Shown: positions 55,204-63,159 of the stretch, piece by piece
How positions within the stretch are numbered: position 1 is the first letter of the stretch
Layout: each line of letters opens with the position of its first letter
Origin: Acinetobacter sp. NIPH 2100
GTDB taxonomy: Bacteria > Pseudomonadota > Gammaproteobacteria > Pseudomonadales > Moraxellaceae
DNA: 64,000 nucleotides
Direction of reading: 5' to 3'
NCBI RefSeq assembly: GCF_000369805.1
Contig: NZ_KB850224.1
Location: forward strand, 915,924-979,923
Position numbers and translations under genes: made by a program
The notes under the pieces: model-generated
What the model was told of the DNA's origin: nothing
Database searches by the model: none
The model's input: only the letters and a program-made list of their open reading frames with translations

Positions 55204-56821
55204 TCGCGGTCCATCCGTTGACGATCGGGTAGCGTCGCTCACGACTGAAGGCACGTGAACTAATACGTGGTCCAATCGCGCCCTGACGACGCTTGTATTC
55301 ATTGCGATCAACCAAACGAATCACTTTTTCTACGACTGCGGCTTCATAGCCTTTGCCGATGATGTCTGCTTGGCTGAGATCTTCTTCAATATAAGCATAT
55401 AAGATAGCATCAAGTACATCATAAGCAGGGAGTGAGTCTTGATCTTTTTGATCAGGACGGAGTTCTGCTGATGGTGGACGAGTAATGACACGCTCAGGAA
55501 TCACAGGTGTTTCATCTAGCGTGTTACGGTATTTCGCTAACTCAAACACAATGGTTTTATAGACATCTTTGAGAACTGAGAAGCCACCAACCATGTCGCC
55601 GTAAAGGGTACAATAACCAACTGAAATCTCAGACTTGTTACCAGTAGAGAGTACGAGGTTACCAAACTTATTGGATAAGCCCATGAGCAGGGTGCCACGA
55701 GTACGCGCTTGTAAGTTTTCTTCCGTCGCATCCGCTGGTGTGTTGCCAAAGAACGGGAACAAGGTCTGCATGAAACTATTTACAATTGGGTGAATCTCGG
55801 CAATACCGAATGTAACACCCATACGACGTGCTTGTTCAGTTGCATCTTCTACACTCATTTGTGAGGTATAGGTATATGGCATCATCACGGCTTGGACTTT
55901 ATCGGCACCAATGGCATCAACTGCAATCGCCATTGTTAAAGCAGAATCGATCCCACCTGATAATCCTAAAATTACCCCTGGGAAGCCTGAACGCTGTACA
56001 TAGTCACGTGTTGCCATTACCAAAGCTTGATAAATTTCAGCAAAGGTTTCTAAAGCAGGTGTTGCATCTGCGGTTTTAAATTGTTTTTGTTCGGCATCAA
56101 ATTCAGCAATCGCAATCGACTCTTGGAAACTTGGTACTTGTAATACCAGTTGTCCATTATTGCTGCTGACAAAACTTGAACCATCAAAAATCAGATCGTC
56201 TTGCCCACCGACTTGGTTCACATAAACGATATTTAGACTTAATTGTTTAGCAAGCTCATTTAAGGTTTGAATACGGTGCTGTGGTTTACCTACTTCATAA
56301 GGTGAAGCATTTAAGACCAGAACCGTTTCAACATTCAGTTGGCTGAGTTGCTTCACAGTATTCAGTGACCATACATCTTCGCAAATCAAGACACCAAACT
56401 TATGTCCTAAATATTCAAAAACCAGATGTTGATGGCCTTCTTGGAAGTAGCGTTTTTCATCAAATACACCATAATTTGGCAAGTTGTGTTTGTTATAAAC
56501 ACCTAAAACTTGTCCATCTTTCATTACAGCAGCGGAATTATAACGATGGCCGTCTTCAGTTTGGTGCACAAAACCAAACACCATGAGAATATCTTTTACT
56601 TCGCTTAACTGAGCAAACGCTTTTTGAGTGCGTTTTTGTAGGTTTGGGCGAAGTATTAAGTCTTCAGCAGGGTAACCTAATGTAGAAAGTTCAGGGAAGA
56701 TGATCAAATCAGCCTGTTGTTGTTTCGCTAAATTTGCTTGCTCAACCATCTTTTGAGTATTTGCATCAAGATTGCCAATATGCGGAGAGAATTGAGCAAG
56801 GGCAATTTTAAAATTTTTCAT
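55196..56821 (-). CDS. nadE: Glutamine-dependent NAD+ synthetase
   Basis: A 541-residue fusion of an N-terminal nitrilase-type glutaminase and a C-terminal ammonia-using NAD synthetase. The glutaminase triad is Glu44 (FPELS), Lys111 (YNKHNLPNYG) and Cys147 (LICEDVW). The synthetase P-loop is LGLSGGIDSALTMAIA, and STGNKSEISVGYCTLYGDMVGG follows. It makes NAD+ from deamido-NAD+ with ammonia channelled from glutamine. Confidence 0.96.
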   Translation of the reverse strand: MKNFKIALAQFSPHIGNLDANTQKMVEQANLAKQQQADLIIFPELSTLGYPAEDLILRPNLQKRTQKAFAQLSEVKDILMVFGFVHQTEDGHRYNSAAVMKDGQVLGVYNKHNLPNYGVFDEKRYFQEGHQHLVFEYLGHKFGVLICEDVWSLNTVKQLSQLNVETVLVLNASPYEVGKPQHRIQTLNELAKQLSLNIVYVNQVGGQDDLIFDGSSFVSSNNGQLVLQVPSFQESIAIAEFDAEQKQFKTADATPALETFAEIYQALVMATRDYVQRSGFPGVILGLSGGIDSALTMAIAVDAIGADKVQAVMMPYTYTSQMSVEDATEQARRMGVTFGIAEIHPIVNSFMQTLFPFFGNTPADATEENLQARTRGTLLMGLSNKFGNLVLSTGNKSEISVGYCTLYGDMVGGFSVLKDVYKTIVFELAKYRNTLDETPVIPERVITRPPSAELRPDQKDQDSLPAYDVLDAILYAYIEEDLSQADIIGKGYEAAVVEKVIRLVDRNEYKRRQGAIGPRISSRAFSRERRYPIVNGWTAND

Positions 56822-57296
56822 TCAAACCTAATCCTAAGTCTTAACAAGTTATGATATACAAGTTTTTGATTTATATAAGTATAGTTATTAAAAACAAGTG
56901 TATATCATGGCGCCAAACATTTTATATCTTAAACAAAAATTACAAGTTTACTAATATATACTAAATGCACATTTTTCTGCGTAAAAATAACAAGTTTTTC
57001 TGTATAAAACAGCAACATTTCTCAATGTTTGCGTGATTATGGTGCATGAATGTGAATAAATTGAATAGAGTCACATAAAGTTTTTTTTCATGTCATTTTC
57101 GCATTTTGCTGTGACACCTCAATGACAGCATGCAAAAACAATAAAAAATTTGAGTAAAAAGAATCACTTTTGGTTTGTTGCGCATACTATCTGAAAAATA
57201 GAACAGTTGTGCTTTTTTATAAAGTAATTATTTTCAATAGCTTGATCGTTTGTTGTGTGTTTTTTATACCGTTCATCGGGAATATCTTTGCGACAC

Positions 57297-57325
57297 TTGA
57301 GTGTACATTTGTGCACTGCTATTAT
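57297..57325 (+). promoter_or_regulatory. Promoter of the micro-gene cluster
   Basis: TTGAGT (57297-57302), exactly 17 bases, TATTAT (57320-57325). Transcription would start near 57332, giving a leader of about 70 bases. ACACTTGAGTGT, a small palindrome, overlaps the -35. Confidence 0.65.
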
Positions 57326-57352
57326 CCTAATTAATGTGAACGGATGTGCACT

Positions 57353-57366
57353 TTGATACGCATCAA
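57353..57366 (+). promoter_or_regulatory. FNR/Anr-type dyad in the micro-gene leader
   Basis: TTGATACGCATCAA matches the FNR consensus TTGAT-N4-ATCAA exactly. The symmetry extends outward (GTGCACTT on the left, AGTGTAC on the right), so it could equally be an RNA hairpin just before the first ribosome site. It lies downstream of the predicted start of transcription, a place suited to repression. Confidence 0.55.
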
Positions 57367-57402
57367 GTGTACCCAAGCACGTAAAATGATGAGGTAACAA
57401 CA

Positions 57403-57501
57403 ATGTCAGTTTTATTATTTCCTGTAATTGCATTTGGCTTAGCTGTAGTGGTTGGTCGTGTGGGTACAGTGATGTTCCAAGAAAAAGATCAACAAGTTTA
57501 A
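57403..57501 (+). CDS. Single-span membrane micro-protein, copy 1
   Basis: A 32-residue protein with GAGGTAACAACA before the ATG. Residues 3-24 form one hydrophobic span (VLLFPVIAFGLAVVVGRVG), followed by a polar tail (QEKDQQV). It shares 28 of 32 residues with copy 2 while eight further codons differ only silently, strong evidence that it is a real protein under selection. Shared motif: LFPVIAFGLAVVVGR-GTVMF. Function unknown; such small proteins often bind a larger membrane complex. Confidence 0.88.
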   Translation: MSVLLFPVIAFGLAVVVGRVGTVMFQEKDQQV

Positions 57502-57544
57502 TTGATCATTAAATTTTAATTCATTTTGGATGAGGTAACGAACG

Positions 57545-57643
57545 ATGTCAGTTTTATTATTTCCAGTCATTGCTTTTGGTTTAGCTGTCGTTGTTGGTCG
57601 TATTGGAACAGTAATGTTCCGTGAACAAGATCAACAAGCTTAA
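57545..57643 (+). CDS. Single-span membrane micro-protein, copy 2
   Basis: A 32-residue close relative of copy 1 (differences V20I, Q26R, K28Q, V32A). TGAGGTAACGAACG precedes the ATG, the same ribosome-site form as copy 1, so the duplicated unit includes its translation signal. It lies 43 bases after copy 1. One predicted span, positively charged Arg19 near the middle-to-end of the span, short polar C-terminus. Confidence 0.88.
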   Translation: MSVLLFPVIAFGLAVVVGRIGTVMFREQDQQA

Positions 57644-57687
57644 GCTGATTTATTAAATAGTCATTTTAAATAAAGAGGTACGAAATT

Positions 57688-57849
57688 ATGACTTCAACGA
57701 TTTTATTGCCTGTAATCGCCTTAGCTTTAGCTATTGGTGTCGGGCGTATTGGTACCATTGTTAAGGATGCGATGCGTGTAGATTTTACGACTGATATGGA
57801 TGATAGTCATGAGCTTAAAACTGAAACTCAAAAAGGCACTACTGCATAA
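57688..57849 (+). CDS. Single-span membrane micro-protein, copy 3 (longer)
   Basis: A 53-residue divergent paralogue. It keeps the core LPVIALALAIGVGRIGT and then adds an acidic, polar tail (DFTTDMDDSHELKTETQKG). AAAGAGGTACGAAATT precedes the ATG. It lies 44 bases after copy 2 and ends before a strong terminator, so the three form one operon. The longer tail may reach a soluble partner. Confidence 0.85.
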   Translation: MTSTILLPVIALALAIGVGRIGTIVKDAMRVDFTTDMDDSHELKTETQKGTTA

Positions 57850-57872
57850 TTTTTCTTGCAAAATGCTTACTT

Positions 57873-57909
57873 AAAAAGCCCTGTAGTTGAAACTGACAGG
57901 GCTTTTTAT
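57873..57909. terminator. Bidirectional terminator after the micro-genes
   Basis: AAAAAGCCCTGT pairs with ACAGGGCTTTTT around an 11-base loop; it also overlaps the stop of the convergent gene at 57906. Confidence 0.92.
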
Positions 57910-58421
57910 TTTTCTAGAAGAATGTTGGGGATTTTGTGGAAAAACACATCTCGTGCAATATCACCTTGTTGTTCGATGTTATAACTCGAAAAGGCTTTGT
58001 TTCTTATAAATTGATATCGATATGGGTTGTATTGCTTAAAGCTGAGGTAATAGCCTGCTTGAAGTATTGCGCCTTTAACAATGACATTGGTTCCTTGCTG
58101 AAACTGTAGAATATGCGCCAACTCATGAATAAAGATTCCTTGTAGGGACATTGAACATATTGAATAGTCAGGACGGAAATATTTCTGATGTACAAATAAG
58201 TTGCCGTTCGGTGCCATAAAAATATTGGCAGGTTGCCAAGGTAGATAGGGGATATTAAAAATCTTTATTTGTGCATAATCGATGAGTTCGCCAAAGACCG
58301 AGCGAGCAATTTTGATTTCGCCAGACGTCAATCCCCGATATTGAAATTGATTCATTTTGAGATAAAAAATTAAGCTGGAAATCAATCGCGCTTTTAATCT
58401 GTATATAAATGGTTTGATCAT
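57906..58421 (-). CDS. Zincin-like protein (Vgr-related/DUF4157-like)
   Basis: A 171-residue protein with a zinc-metallopeptidase motif HELAH at residues 99-103 in GIFIHELAHILQFQQGTNVI. Before it, LTSGEIKIARSVFGELIDYAQIKI and PANIFMAPNGNLFVH match the pattern of proteins annotated as Vgr-related or DUF4157-like, sometimes linked to type VI secretion. This is from memory. No secretion genes are nearby, and no catalytic activity is proven: a third zinc ligand is not obvious. The N-terminus is basic and hydrophobic (KARLISSLIFYLK) and might touch the membrane. Confidence 0.75.
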   Translation of the reverse strand: MIKPFIYRLKARLISSLIFYLKMNQFQYRGLTSGEIKIARSVFGELIDYAQIKIFNIPYLPWQPANIFMAPNGNLFVHQKYFRPDYSICSMSLQGIFIHELAHILQFQQGTNVIVKGAILQAGYYLSFKQYNPYRYQFIRNKAFSSYNIEQQGDIARDVFFHKIPNILLEK

Positions 58422-58469
58422 CTGGAATTCAAGCGTGAAAAAACATTAGTTATTTTTTATTCTAGAATA

Positions 58470-58497
58470 AAAAAACCTCAGTTAAAACTGAGGTTTT
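58470..58497 (-). terminator. Terminator overlapping the hemJ stop codon
   Basis: CCTCAGTT (58476-58483) pairs with AACTGAGG (58486-58493) and T follows on the minus strand. The hemJ stop (58484-58482) and its last codons lie within this hairpin. Confidence 0.85.
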
Positions 58498-58934
58498 ACC
58501 ACCACTAAGATGACCACGGCAAATAAGATCAGGGTCGGCATCTCATTAAAAAAACGCCAGAACTTATGTGATTTATAGTGGGCATTGCCAATCAGCTTTT
58601 TACGGTAATAACCGCAAACAAAATGGTAAATCACCAATAGGCCTACCAAACCGACCTTAAGATAAAACCATAAGGCTTCATGATAATGTCGGGTTGCATC
58701 ACCCCAATCAACGAGAAAGTGAGCCGTAATGAGTGTGGCAATCATAGACGGCCACATGATCCCGCGATACAACTTACGTTCCATGACTTCAAAGCGTTGA
58801 TGACTTACCGCATCTTCGCTCATGGCATGGTAGACATAAAGGCGTGGTAAGTAGAACAATGCAGCGAACCAGCAAACCACGGCAATAATATGTAATGCTT
58901 TTACCCACAAGAAAGCATCAGAAGGTGCATCCAT
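58482..58934 (-). CDS. hemJ: Protoporphyrinogen oxidase HemJ
   Basis: A 150-residue, four-span membrane protein of the HemJ family, which oxidises protoporphyrinogen IX in haem synthesis and replaces HemG/HemY in Acinetobacter and cyanobacteria. VKALHIIAVVCWFAALFYLPRLYVYHA carries the conserved histidine in the first span and an LPRL motif; WFYLKVGLVGLLVIYHF and FRFFNE-type FWRFFNEMPTLIL follow. It is 18 bases after fabB. Confidence 0.94.
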   Translation of the reverse strand: MDAPSDAFLWVKALHIIAVVCWFAALFYLPRLYVYHAMSEDAVSHQRFEVMERKLYRGIMWPSMIATLITAHFLVDWGDATRHYHEALWFYLKVGLVGLLVIYHFVCGYYRKKLIGNAHYKSHKFWRFFNEMPTLILFAVVILVVVKPQF

Positions 58935-58952
58935 CGATAATCCTACGCAGGA

Positions 58953-60182
58953 TTATGCATCCCACTTCTTGAAAATAAGGCAGGCGTTTACACCGCCAAA
59001 GCCAAAACTGTTACTCATGACAGTATTCAGTTTTGCATCACGTTTTTCAAGTACAATATCGAAACCTTGCGCGCCCTCATCAAGCTCAGTCACGTTGATG
59101 TTTGGTGCAATGAAGTCATTTTGCATCATCAAGACAGAATAAATCGCTTCCTGAACACCAGCAGCACCTAAGCTGTGACCCGTCATTGATTTGGTTGAAC
59201 TGAGTGGCGGAACTTGTCCTTCACCAAATGCACGTTCCATTGCTTTAAGTTCGGTCACGTCACCTGCTGGTGTTGATGTACCATGTGTGTTGACATAGTC
59301 AATACTTTCTACGCCGTGCTGTTTTGCTTCATCCAGTGCCATGATGATACAGCGTGTCGCGCCTTCACCACTTGGGGCAACCATGTCTGCACCATCACTG
59401 TTTGCAGCATAGCCAATTACTTCAGCTAAAATATTCGCACCACGTGCTTGCGCATGTTCAAGTGATTCAAGCACCACGAAACCACCACCGCCTGCAATAA
59501 CGAAACCGTCACGATCTTTTGAATATGGACGTGATGCAGTTTCAGGGCTGTCATTATATTTTGAACACAATGCACCCATGGCATCAAACAACAAGCTTTG
59601 AGACCAGTGATCTTCTTCGCCACCCCCAGCAAGCATTAAATCTTGTTTACCCAATTGAATCAGGTTATAGGCATAACCAATGGCATCGGCAGAAGTTGCA
59701 CATGCGCTGGTAATCGAGTGCGCAACACCTTGAAGTTTTAACGCAACGCCAACATTGGCTGTAATCGTGTTACTCATATTGCGAGGAACGAAAAATGGAC
59801 CGACTTTACGTGCGCCTTTCTCTTCTAAAAGTTTAACCATTTCGACAACTGATGCAGTTGAGTTACCACCTGAACCACCCGCAATTCCATAACGAGGATT
59901 ATTTGCTAAATCTTCTTGTTTCAGCCCTGCATGTTCTACGGCTGCAATTGCGGTGTTGTAGGCATACATGGCACATACGCCCATAAAGCGTTTAACTTTG
60001 CGGTCAATCCCGTCAAAATCTTGTGCAGCTGCTGCGCTGACATGGCTTTTAAAATTCAGTTCGGCATAAGTCGGATTAAAACGTGTTCCTGAGATTCCAT
60101 TTTTTAAAGAATGAGTGACCTCTTCTAAAGAGTTACCGATACATGAGTTAATGCCCATACCAGTGATTACAACACGTTTCAT
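58953..60182 (-). CDS. fabB: 3-oxoacyl-ACP synthase I
   Basis: A 409-residue elongating condensing enzyme. The Cys-His-His triad is Cys161 (SITSACATS), a histidine in NTHGTSTPAGD, and one in KSMTGHSLGAAG. The protein begins MKRVVITGMGINSCIGN and ends NSFGFGGVNACLIF. It resembles FabB more than FabF (length, RPYSKDRDGFVIAGGGG), so is needed for unsaturated fatty acids. Upstream, a 290-base gap separates it from a divergent gene. fabA is not in the window. Confidence 0.94.
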   Translation of the reverse strand: MKRVVITGMGINSCIGNSLEEVTHSLKNGISGTRFNPTYAELNFKSHVSAAAAQDFDGIDRKVKRFMGVCAMYAYNTAIAAVEHAGLKQEDLANNPRYGIAGGSGGNSTASVVEMVKLLEEKGARKVGPFFVPRNMSNTITANVGVALKLQGVAHSITSACATSADAIGYAYNLIQLGKQDLMLAGGGEEDHWSQSLLFDAMGALCSKYNDSPETASRPYSKDRDGFVIAGGGGFVVLESLEHAQARGANILAEVIGYAANSDGADMVAPSGEGATRCIIMALDEAKQHGVESIDYVNTHGTSTPAGDVTELKAMERAFGEGQVPPLSSTKSMTGHSLGAAGVQEAIYSVLMMQNDFIAPNINVTELDEGAQGFDIVLEKRDAKLNTVMSNSFGFGGVNACLIFKKWDA

Positions 60183-60473
60183 TTACAGATCCCTTTTATG
60201 GTAATACTTAAGCCCTGTGCATCTCGCTATGAATACAAATCAGGAGAAAAATAACGATTAAAATGGCTTATGAGTGAATGACACCATGATAGCAGAAAGG
60301 TTTTTTATTTCTTATGGCAAATCTTATGCCTATTTCCAGTTGTGTAAATATTCGTAAATATTCGCGATGTTGTGACGAAACGTAAAGAAAGAACACAGAT
60401 AAAAGTTGAGATAAATCTGCATTCAACCTAGTATTTACCTAGAAATGCACAGATTACACAACAGAGGTACTTG

Positions 60474-61817
60474 ATGACAAAATCTAAAAACAAGCAATCT
60501 TCAGGTTTATTTGCACAAGCCTTTGGAGTGGCTAAAAAGCTCAGTTCAGAATTACAGAAATTTCAAGTTGCCCCAACCACATCGGGTGCAGAACTTGCAA
60601 ATTCATCCAATATTGTTGAAGGAAAAGCACGTTTCAAAAGTCCATTTGAGGTAGAGAAATATGAAAATCCTCAACAAATGCTGCGTCAACAATTCCCAAA
60701 ACTATCGCATCAATTATTAGGCCGTCATTATAATCGAGTGAATAGTGTGGCTTCTTTTGTATCGCCAGATTTAGGCGATAAGGTCTCAGACTATTTATTT
60801 CAGTGGTTAAATGAATTTAGTTCGAATAGTTCCCTGACTGAAAAAATCCTTGAGGAAGCAGGGGTGAAAGATATTATGGAACTGACGACAGATACAGGGC
60901 GTTCACAGCGTTTGAGTCAGGCTTTGATCGAACAAAATAAATTATTAGCTGCCGCGCAAGGTGCAATTACAGGTGCAACGGGTGTTTGGGGTGCTGCAAT
61001 CGATATCCCAGCATCTATTGTTTTGACCTTGAGAACAATTTATCAAACGGGCCGTTCACACGGTTTTGATTTATCTGAAGATGCTGACCAAGAAATTGTT
61101 GCATTTATCTTTAAAGAAATTGATTTGAGTCTGGTTGCAGAAAAACAAACCTTGTTGGTTGCGTTAAAAGCTTTGAAATCCATGTTGGAAACCCATGATT
61201 TGCAACAGTTTCAGCAATTGCTAGGTTCGAATAATGATATAGAGTTGGTAAAAAAATGGCTGGTGGATGAAAGTGGCCAGTTTAAATGGAACTGGCTCAA
61301 TCGTATTCCTCAAGCTTCAGTGATTGGTAAACTGACACCAATCGCAGGCGCAGCACTGGGTGGTTTCTATAGTTGGAGACTGTTAGAAGATGTTGGACAT
61401 AAATCGCAATCGATTTTTGGTGCTGCACGCTTTTATATGAATGAATATCCGAATGAAAAGATTTCGCCGCTAGAAGCATATTTTAAAGCAGAAGCATTAT
61501 TGAAGAAGGCGAGTCCACGGTTATTAAGTTCTACAACAGTTGAAAATAATAAGACCTCATTAGACGAACCGAATGATGTGATTACCAATGTAACCGTTAA
61601 AACCAAAGACAATACAACACCAACAGTCGCTGTAGATGACAAGGTTGAAGCTGGAATTCAACAACTTGCTGAACAGCATGTGGTTGAGCATCCTCATGCA
61701 GAGCAACAGCCTGCATTAAAGGTGCTGCAAGATGAAACTTTTGAGGATGCTGAAACAGAAATCACCGCTGAGCAAAAATCAATTGATATAGAGCCAGCCT
61801 CAACAAAACATAGCTAA
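60474..61817 (+). CDS. EcsC family protein
   Basis: A 447-residue EcsC-family protein. The core has GAITGATGVWGAAIDIPASIVLTLRTIYQTGRSHGFDL and IPQASVIGKLTPIAGAALGGFYSW, Gly/Ala-rich segments that associate with membranes. The N-terminal 60 residues are polar. The C-terminal 90 residues form a Thr/Glu/Gln-rich, probably disordered tail. The ATG at 60474 follows AGAGG. EcsC proteins have no settled biochemical function; in Bacillus ecsC sits with an ABC transporter, but here it is alone. Confidence 0.88.
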   Translation: MTKSKNKQSSGLFAQAFGVAKKLSSELQKFQVAPTTSGAELANSSNIVEGKARFKSPFEVEKYENPQQMLRQQFPKLSHQLLGRHYNRVNSVASFVSPDLGDKVSDYLFQWLNEFSSNSSLTEKILEEAGVKDIMELTTDTGRSQRLSQALIEQNKLLAAAQGAITGATGVWGAAIDIPASIVLTLRTIYQTGRSHGFDLSEDADQEIVAFIFKEIDLSLVAEKQTLLVALKALKSMLETHDLQQFQQLLGSNNDIELVKKWLVDESGQFKWNWLNRIPQASVIGKLTPIAGAALGGFYSWRLLEDVGHKSQSIFGAARFYMNEYPNEKISPLEAYFKAEALLKKASPRLLSSTTVENNKTSLDEPNDVITNVTVKTKDNTTPTVAVDDKVEAGIQQLAEQHVVEHPHAEQQPALKVLQDETFEDAETEITAEQKSIDIEPASTKHS

Positions 61818-61862
61818 ATGTGGGTGTGGTGTTTTAGGTATTAAAAACACAACAAACTTCAG

Positions 61863-61898
61863 AAATGGTCGACACTTGAAATGTTGACCATTTTTACT
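61863..61898 (+). terminator. Terminator after the EcsC gene
   Basis: AAATGGTCGACA (61863-61874) pairs with TGTTGACCATTT (61882-61893), one G-T wobble, then T. Confidence 0.88.
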
Positions 61899-61977
61899 TC
61901 TTAGCTTACAATTATGTGCCCTTAAAAAGAGGTTCTTTTCTTTTTTTAAGGTTGTTTAATAACGGGAGAATTGCCAA

Positions 61978-62352
61978 ATGGCAACAACAAATCAGTTGAT
62001 CCGTAAGGGTCGTACAACTTTGATTGAAAAATCTAAAGTTCCTGCGTTGAAGGCTTGTCCACAACGTCGTGGTGTATGTACACGTGTTTATACTACTACA
62101 CCTAAAAAACCTAACTCAGCAATGCGTAAGGTTTGCCGTGTTCGCTTAACTTCAGGTTTTGAAGTTTCTAGCTATATCGGTGGTGAAGGTCATAACCTAC
62201 AAGAGCACAGTGTTGTTCTTATCCGTGGTGGTCGTGTTAAAGATTTACCAGGTGTACGTTACCATACCGTTCGTGGTTCTTTAGACTGTGCTGGCGTTAA
62301 AGATCGTAACCAGTCACGTTCTAAATACGGTACTAAGCGTCCTAAGAAGTAA
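61978..62352 (+). CDS. rpsL: 30S ribosomal protein S12
   Basis: A 124-residue S12. [19 protein letters not shown] carries Lys43, the classic streptomycin-resistance position, here the sensitive Lys; [13 protein letters not shown] carries Lys88, also wild type. GGGAGAATTGCCAA precedes the ATG. It starts the rpsL-rpsG-fusA string operon. Confidence 0.98.
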   Translation: MATTNQLIRKGRTTLIEKSKVPALKACPQRRGVCTRVYTTTPKKPNSAMRKVCRVRLTSGFEVSSYIGGEGHNLQEHSVVLIRGGRVKDLPGVRYHTVRGSLDCAGVKDRNQSRSKYGTKRPKK

Positions 62353-62511
62353 TTCTAGGAAACTAGTCCAAGCAACCCTTTAGCGTTTCGCTTGTTTGAA
62401 TTCTTCATAGTTTTGTAATTCAAGCGACGTATAGTAAGGCCAGCGAAAGTACATGACACTCGTACAAACTGCTGGATTATCCTGAAGTGTCATATTATTA
62501 GGTGTATTAAA

Positions 62512-62982
62512 ATGCCAAGACGTCGCGTAGTCGCTGCTCGTGAGATCCTTCCAGATCCAAAATTTAGCAGCCAAACAATCGCTAAATTCATGAACCACGT
62601 AATGCAAGATGGTAAAAAATCTATTGCTGAAAGTATCGTTTACGGTGCTTTAGACCGCGTTCAAGAAAAAAACAAAGTAGACCCAGTTGAATTTTTCGAG
62701 ACTACTCTTGAAAAAGTTCGTCCTATGGTTGAAGTAAAAGCACGCCGTGTTGGTGGTGCTACTTATCAAGTACCTATGGAAGTACGCCCATCCCGTCGTA
62801 CTGCTTTAGCTATGCGTTGGTTAGTAGATGCTGCTGCTAAGCGTTCTGAAAAAACGATGGCTTTACGTCTTGCTGGTGAGTTGCTTGATGCAGCTGAAGG
62901 TAAAGGTTCTGCGATCAAAAAACGTGAAGACGTGCATCGTATGGCTGAAGCCAACAAAGCCTTCTCTCACTACCGTTTCTAA
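62512..62982 (+). CDS. rpsG: 30S ribosomal protein S7
   Basis: A 156-residue S7 starting [18 protein letters not shown] and ending KAFSHYRF. S7 nucleates assembly of the 30S head and in E. coli represses the str operon. A 159-base gap separates it from rpsL. In that gap no gene or clear S7-binding mimic was identified. Confidence 0.98.
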   Translation: MPRRRVVAAREILPDPKFSSQTIAKFMNHVMQDGKKSIAESIVYGALDRVQEKNKVDPVEFFETTLEKVRPMVEVKARRVGGATYQVPMEVRPSRRTALAMRWLVDAAAKRSEKTMALRLAGELLDAAEGKGSAIKKREDVHRMAEANKAFSHYRF

Positions 62983-63016
62983 GCGGATAAAACAGTCCCT
63001 AATCAGGAGAATATTC

Positions 63017-63079
63017 ATGCGTACCGCAGCTCGATTCAACATCGCTCTCTATCAAAGTGGGGGCTTTGCGGGTATTTAA
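63017..63079 (+). CDS. 20-codon ORF between rpsG and fusA
   Basis: ATG at 63017 with AGGAG at 63005-63009, an ideal ribosome site, opens MRTAARFNIALYQSGGFAGI and stops at TAA 63077-63079. No similarity is recognised. A perfect hairpin lies 22 bases downstream. It may be a leader peptide for fusA, a micro-protein, or a remnant. Confidence 0.55.
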   Translation: MRTAARFNIALYQSGGFAGI

Positions 63080-63101
63080 GTTGCCTGCTTGGATATTCGT
63101 G

Positions 63102-63122
63102 CGCATCAATTTAATTGATGCG
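63102..63122 (+). promoter_or_regulatory. Hairpin before fusA
   Basis: CGCATCAA (63102-63109) pairs with TTGATGCG (63115-63122) around TTTAA, and the sequence TCCTGTTTT follows. It may act as a weak terminator or attenuator, 37 bases before the fusA ATG. Confidence 0.65.
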
Positions 63123-63159
63123 TCCTGTTTTAAAAATAACATTTAGGAATGTAGACATC

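Larger units (their letters stand above)
56822..57402. promoter_or_regulatory. Long intergenic control region before the micro-genes
   Basis: A 581-base AT-rich gap between nadE and the first micro-gene. No credible protein gene was seen in the first 470 bases. The right end holds a sigma-70-type promoter and a dyad element, listed separately. A minus-strand frame across the promoter (57164-57433) looks spurious. Confidence 0.6.

Noticed and set aside
57164..57433. Minus-strand ORF of 89 residues across the micro-gene promoter
   Set aside because: It covers the promoter and dyad and the start of micro-gene 1, and has no ribosome site or recognisable pattern.
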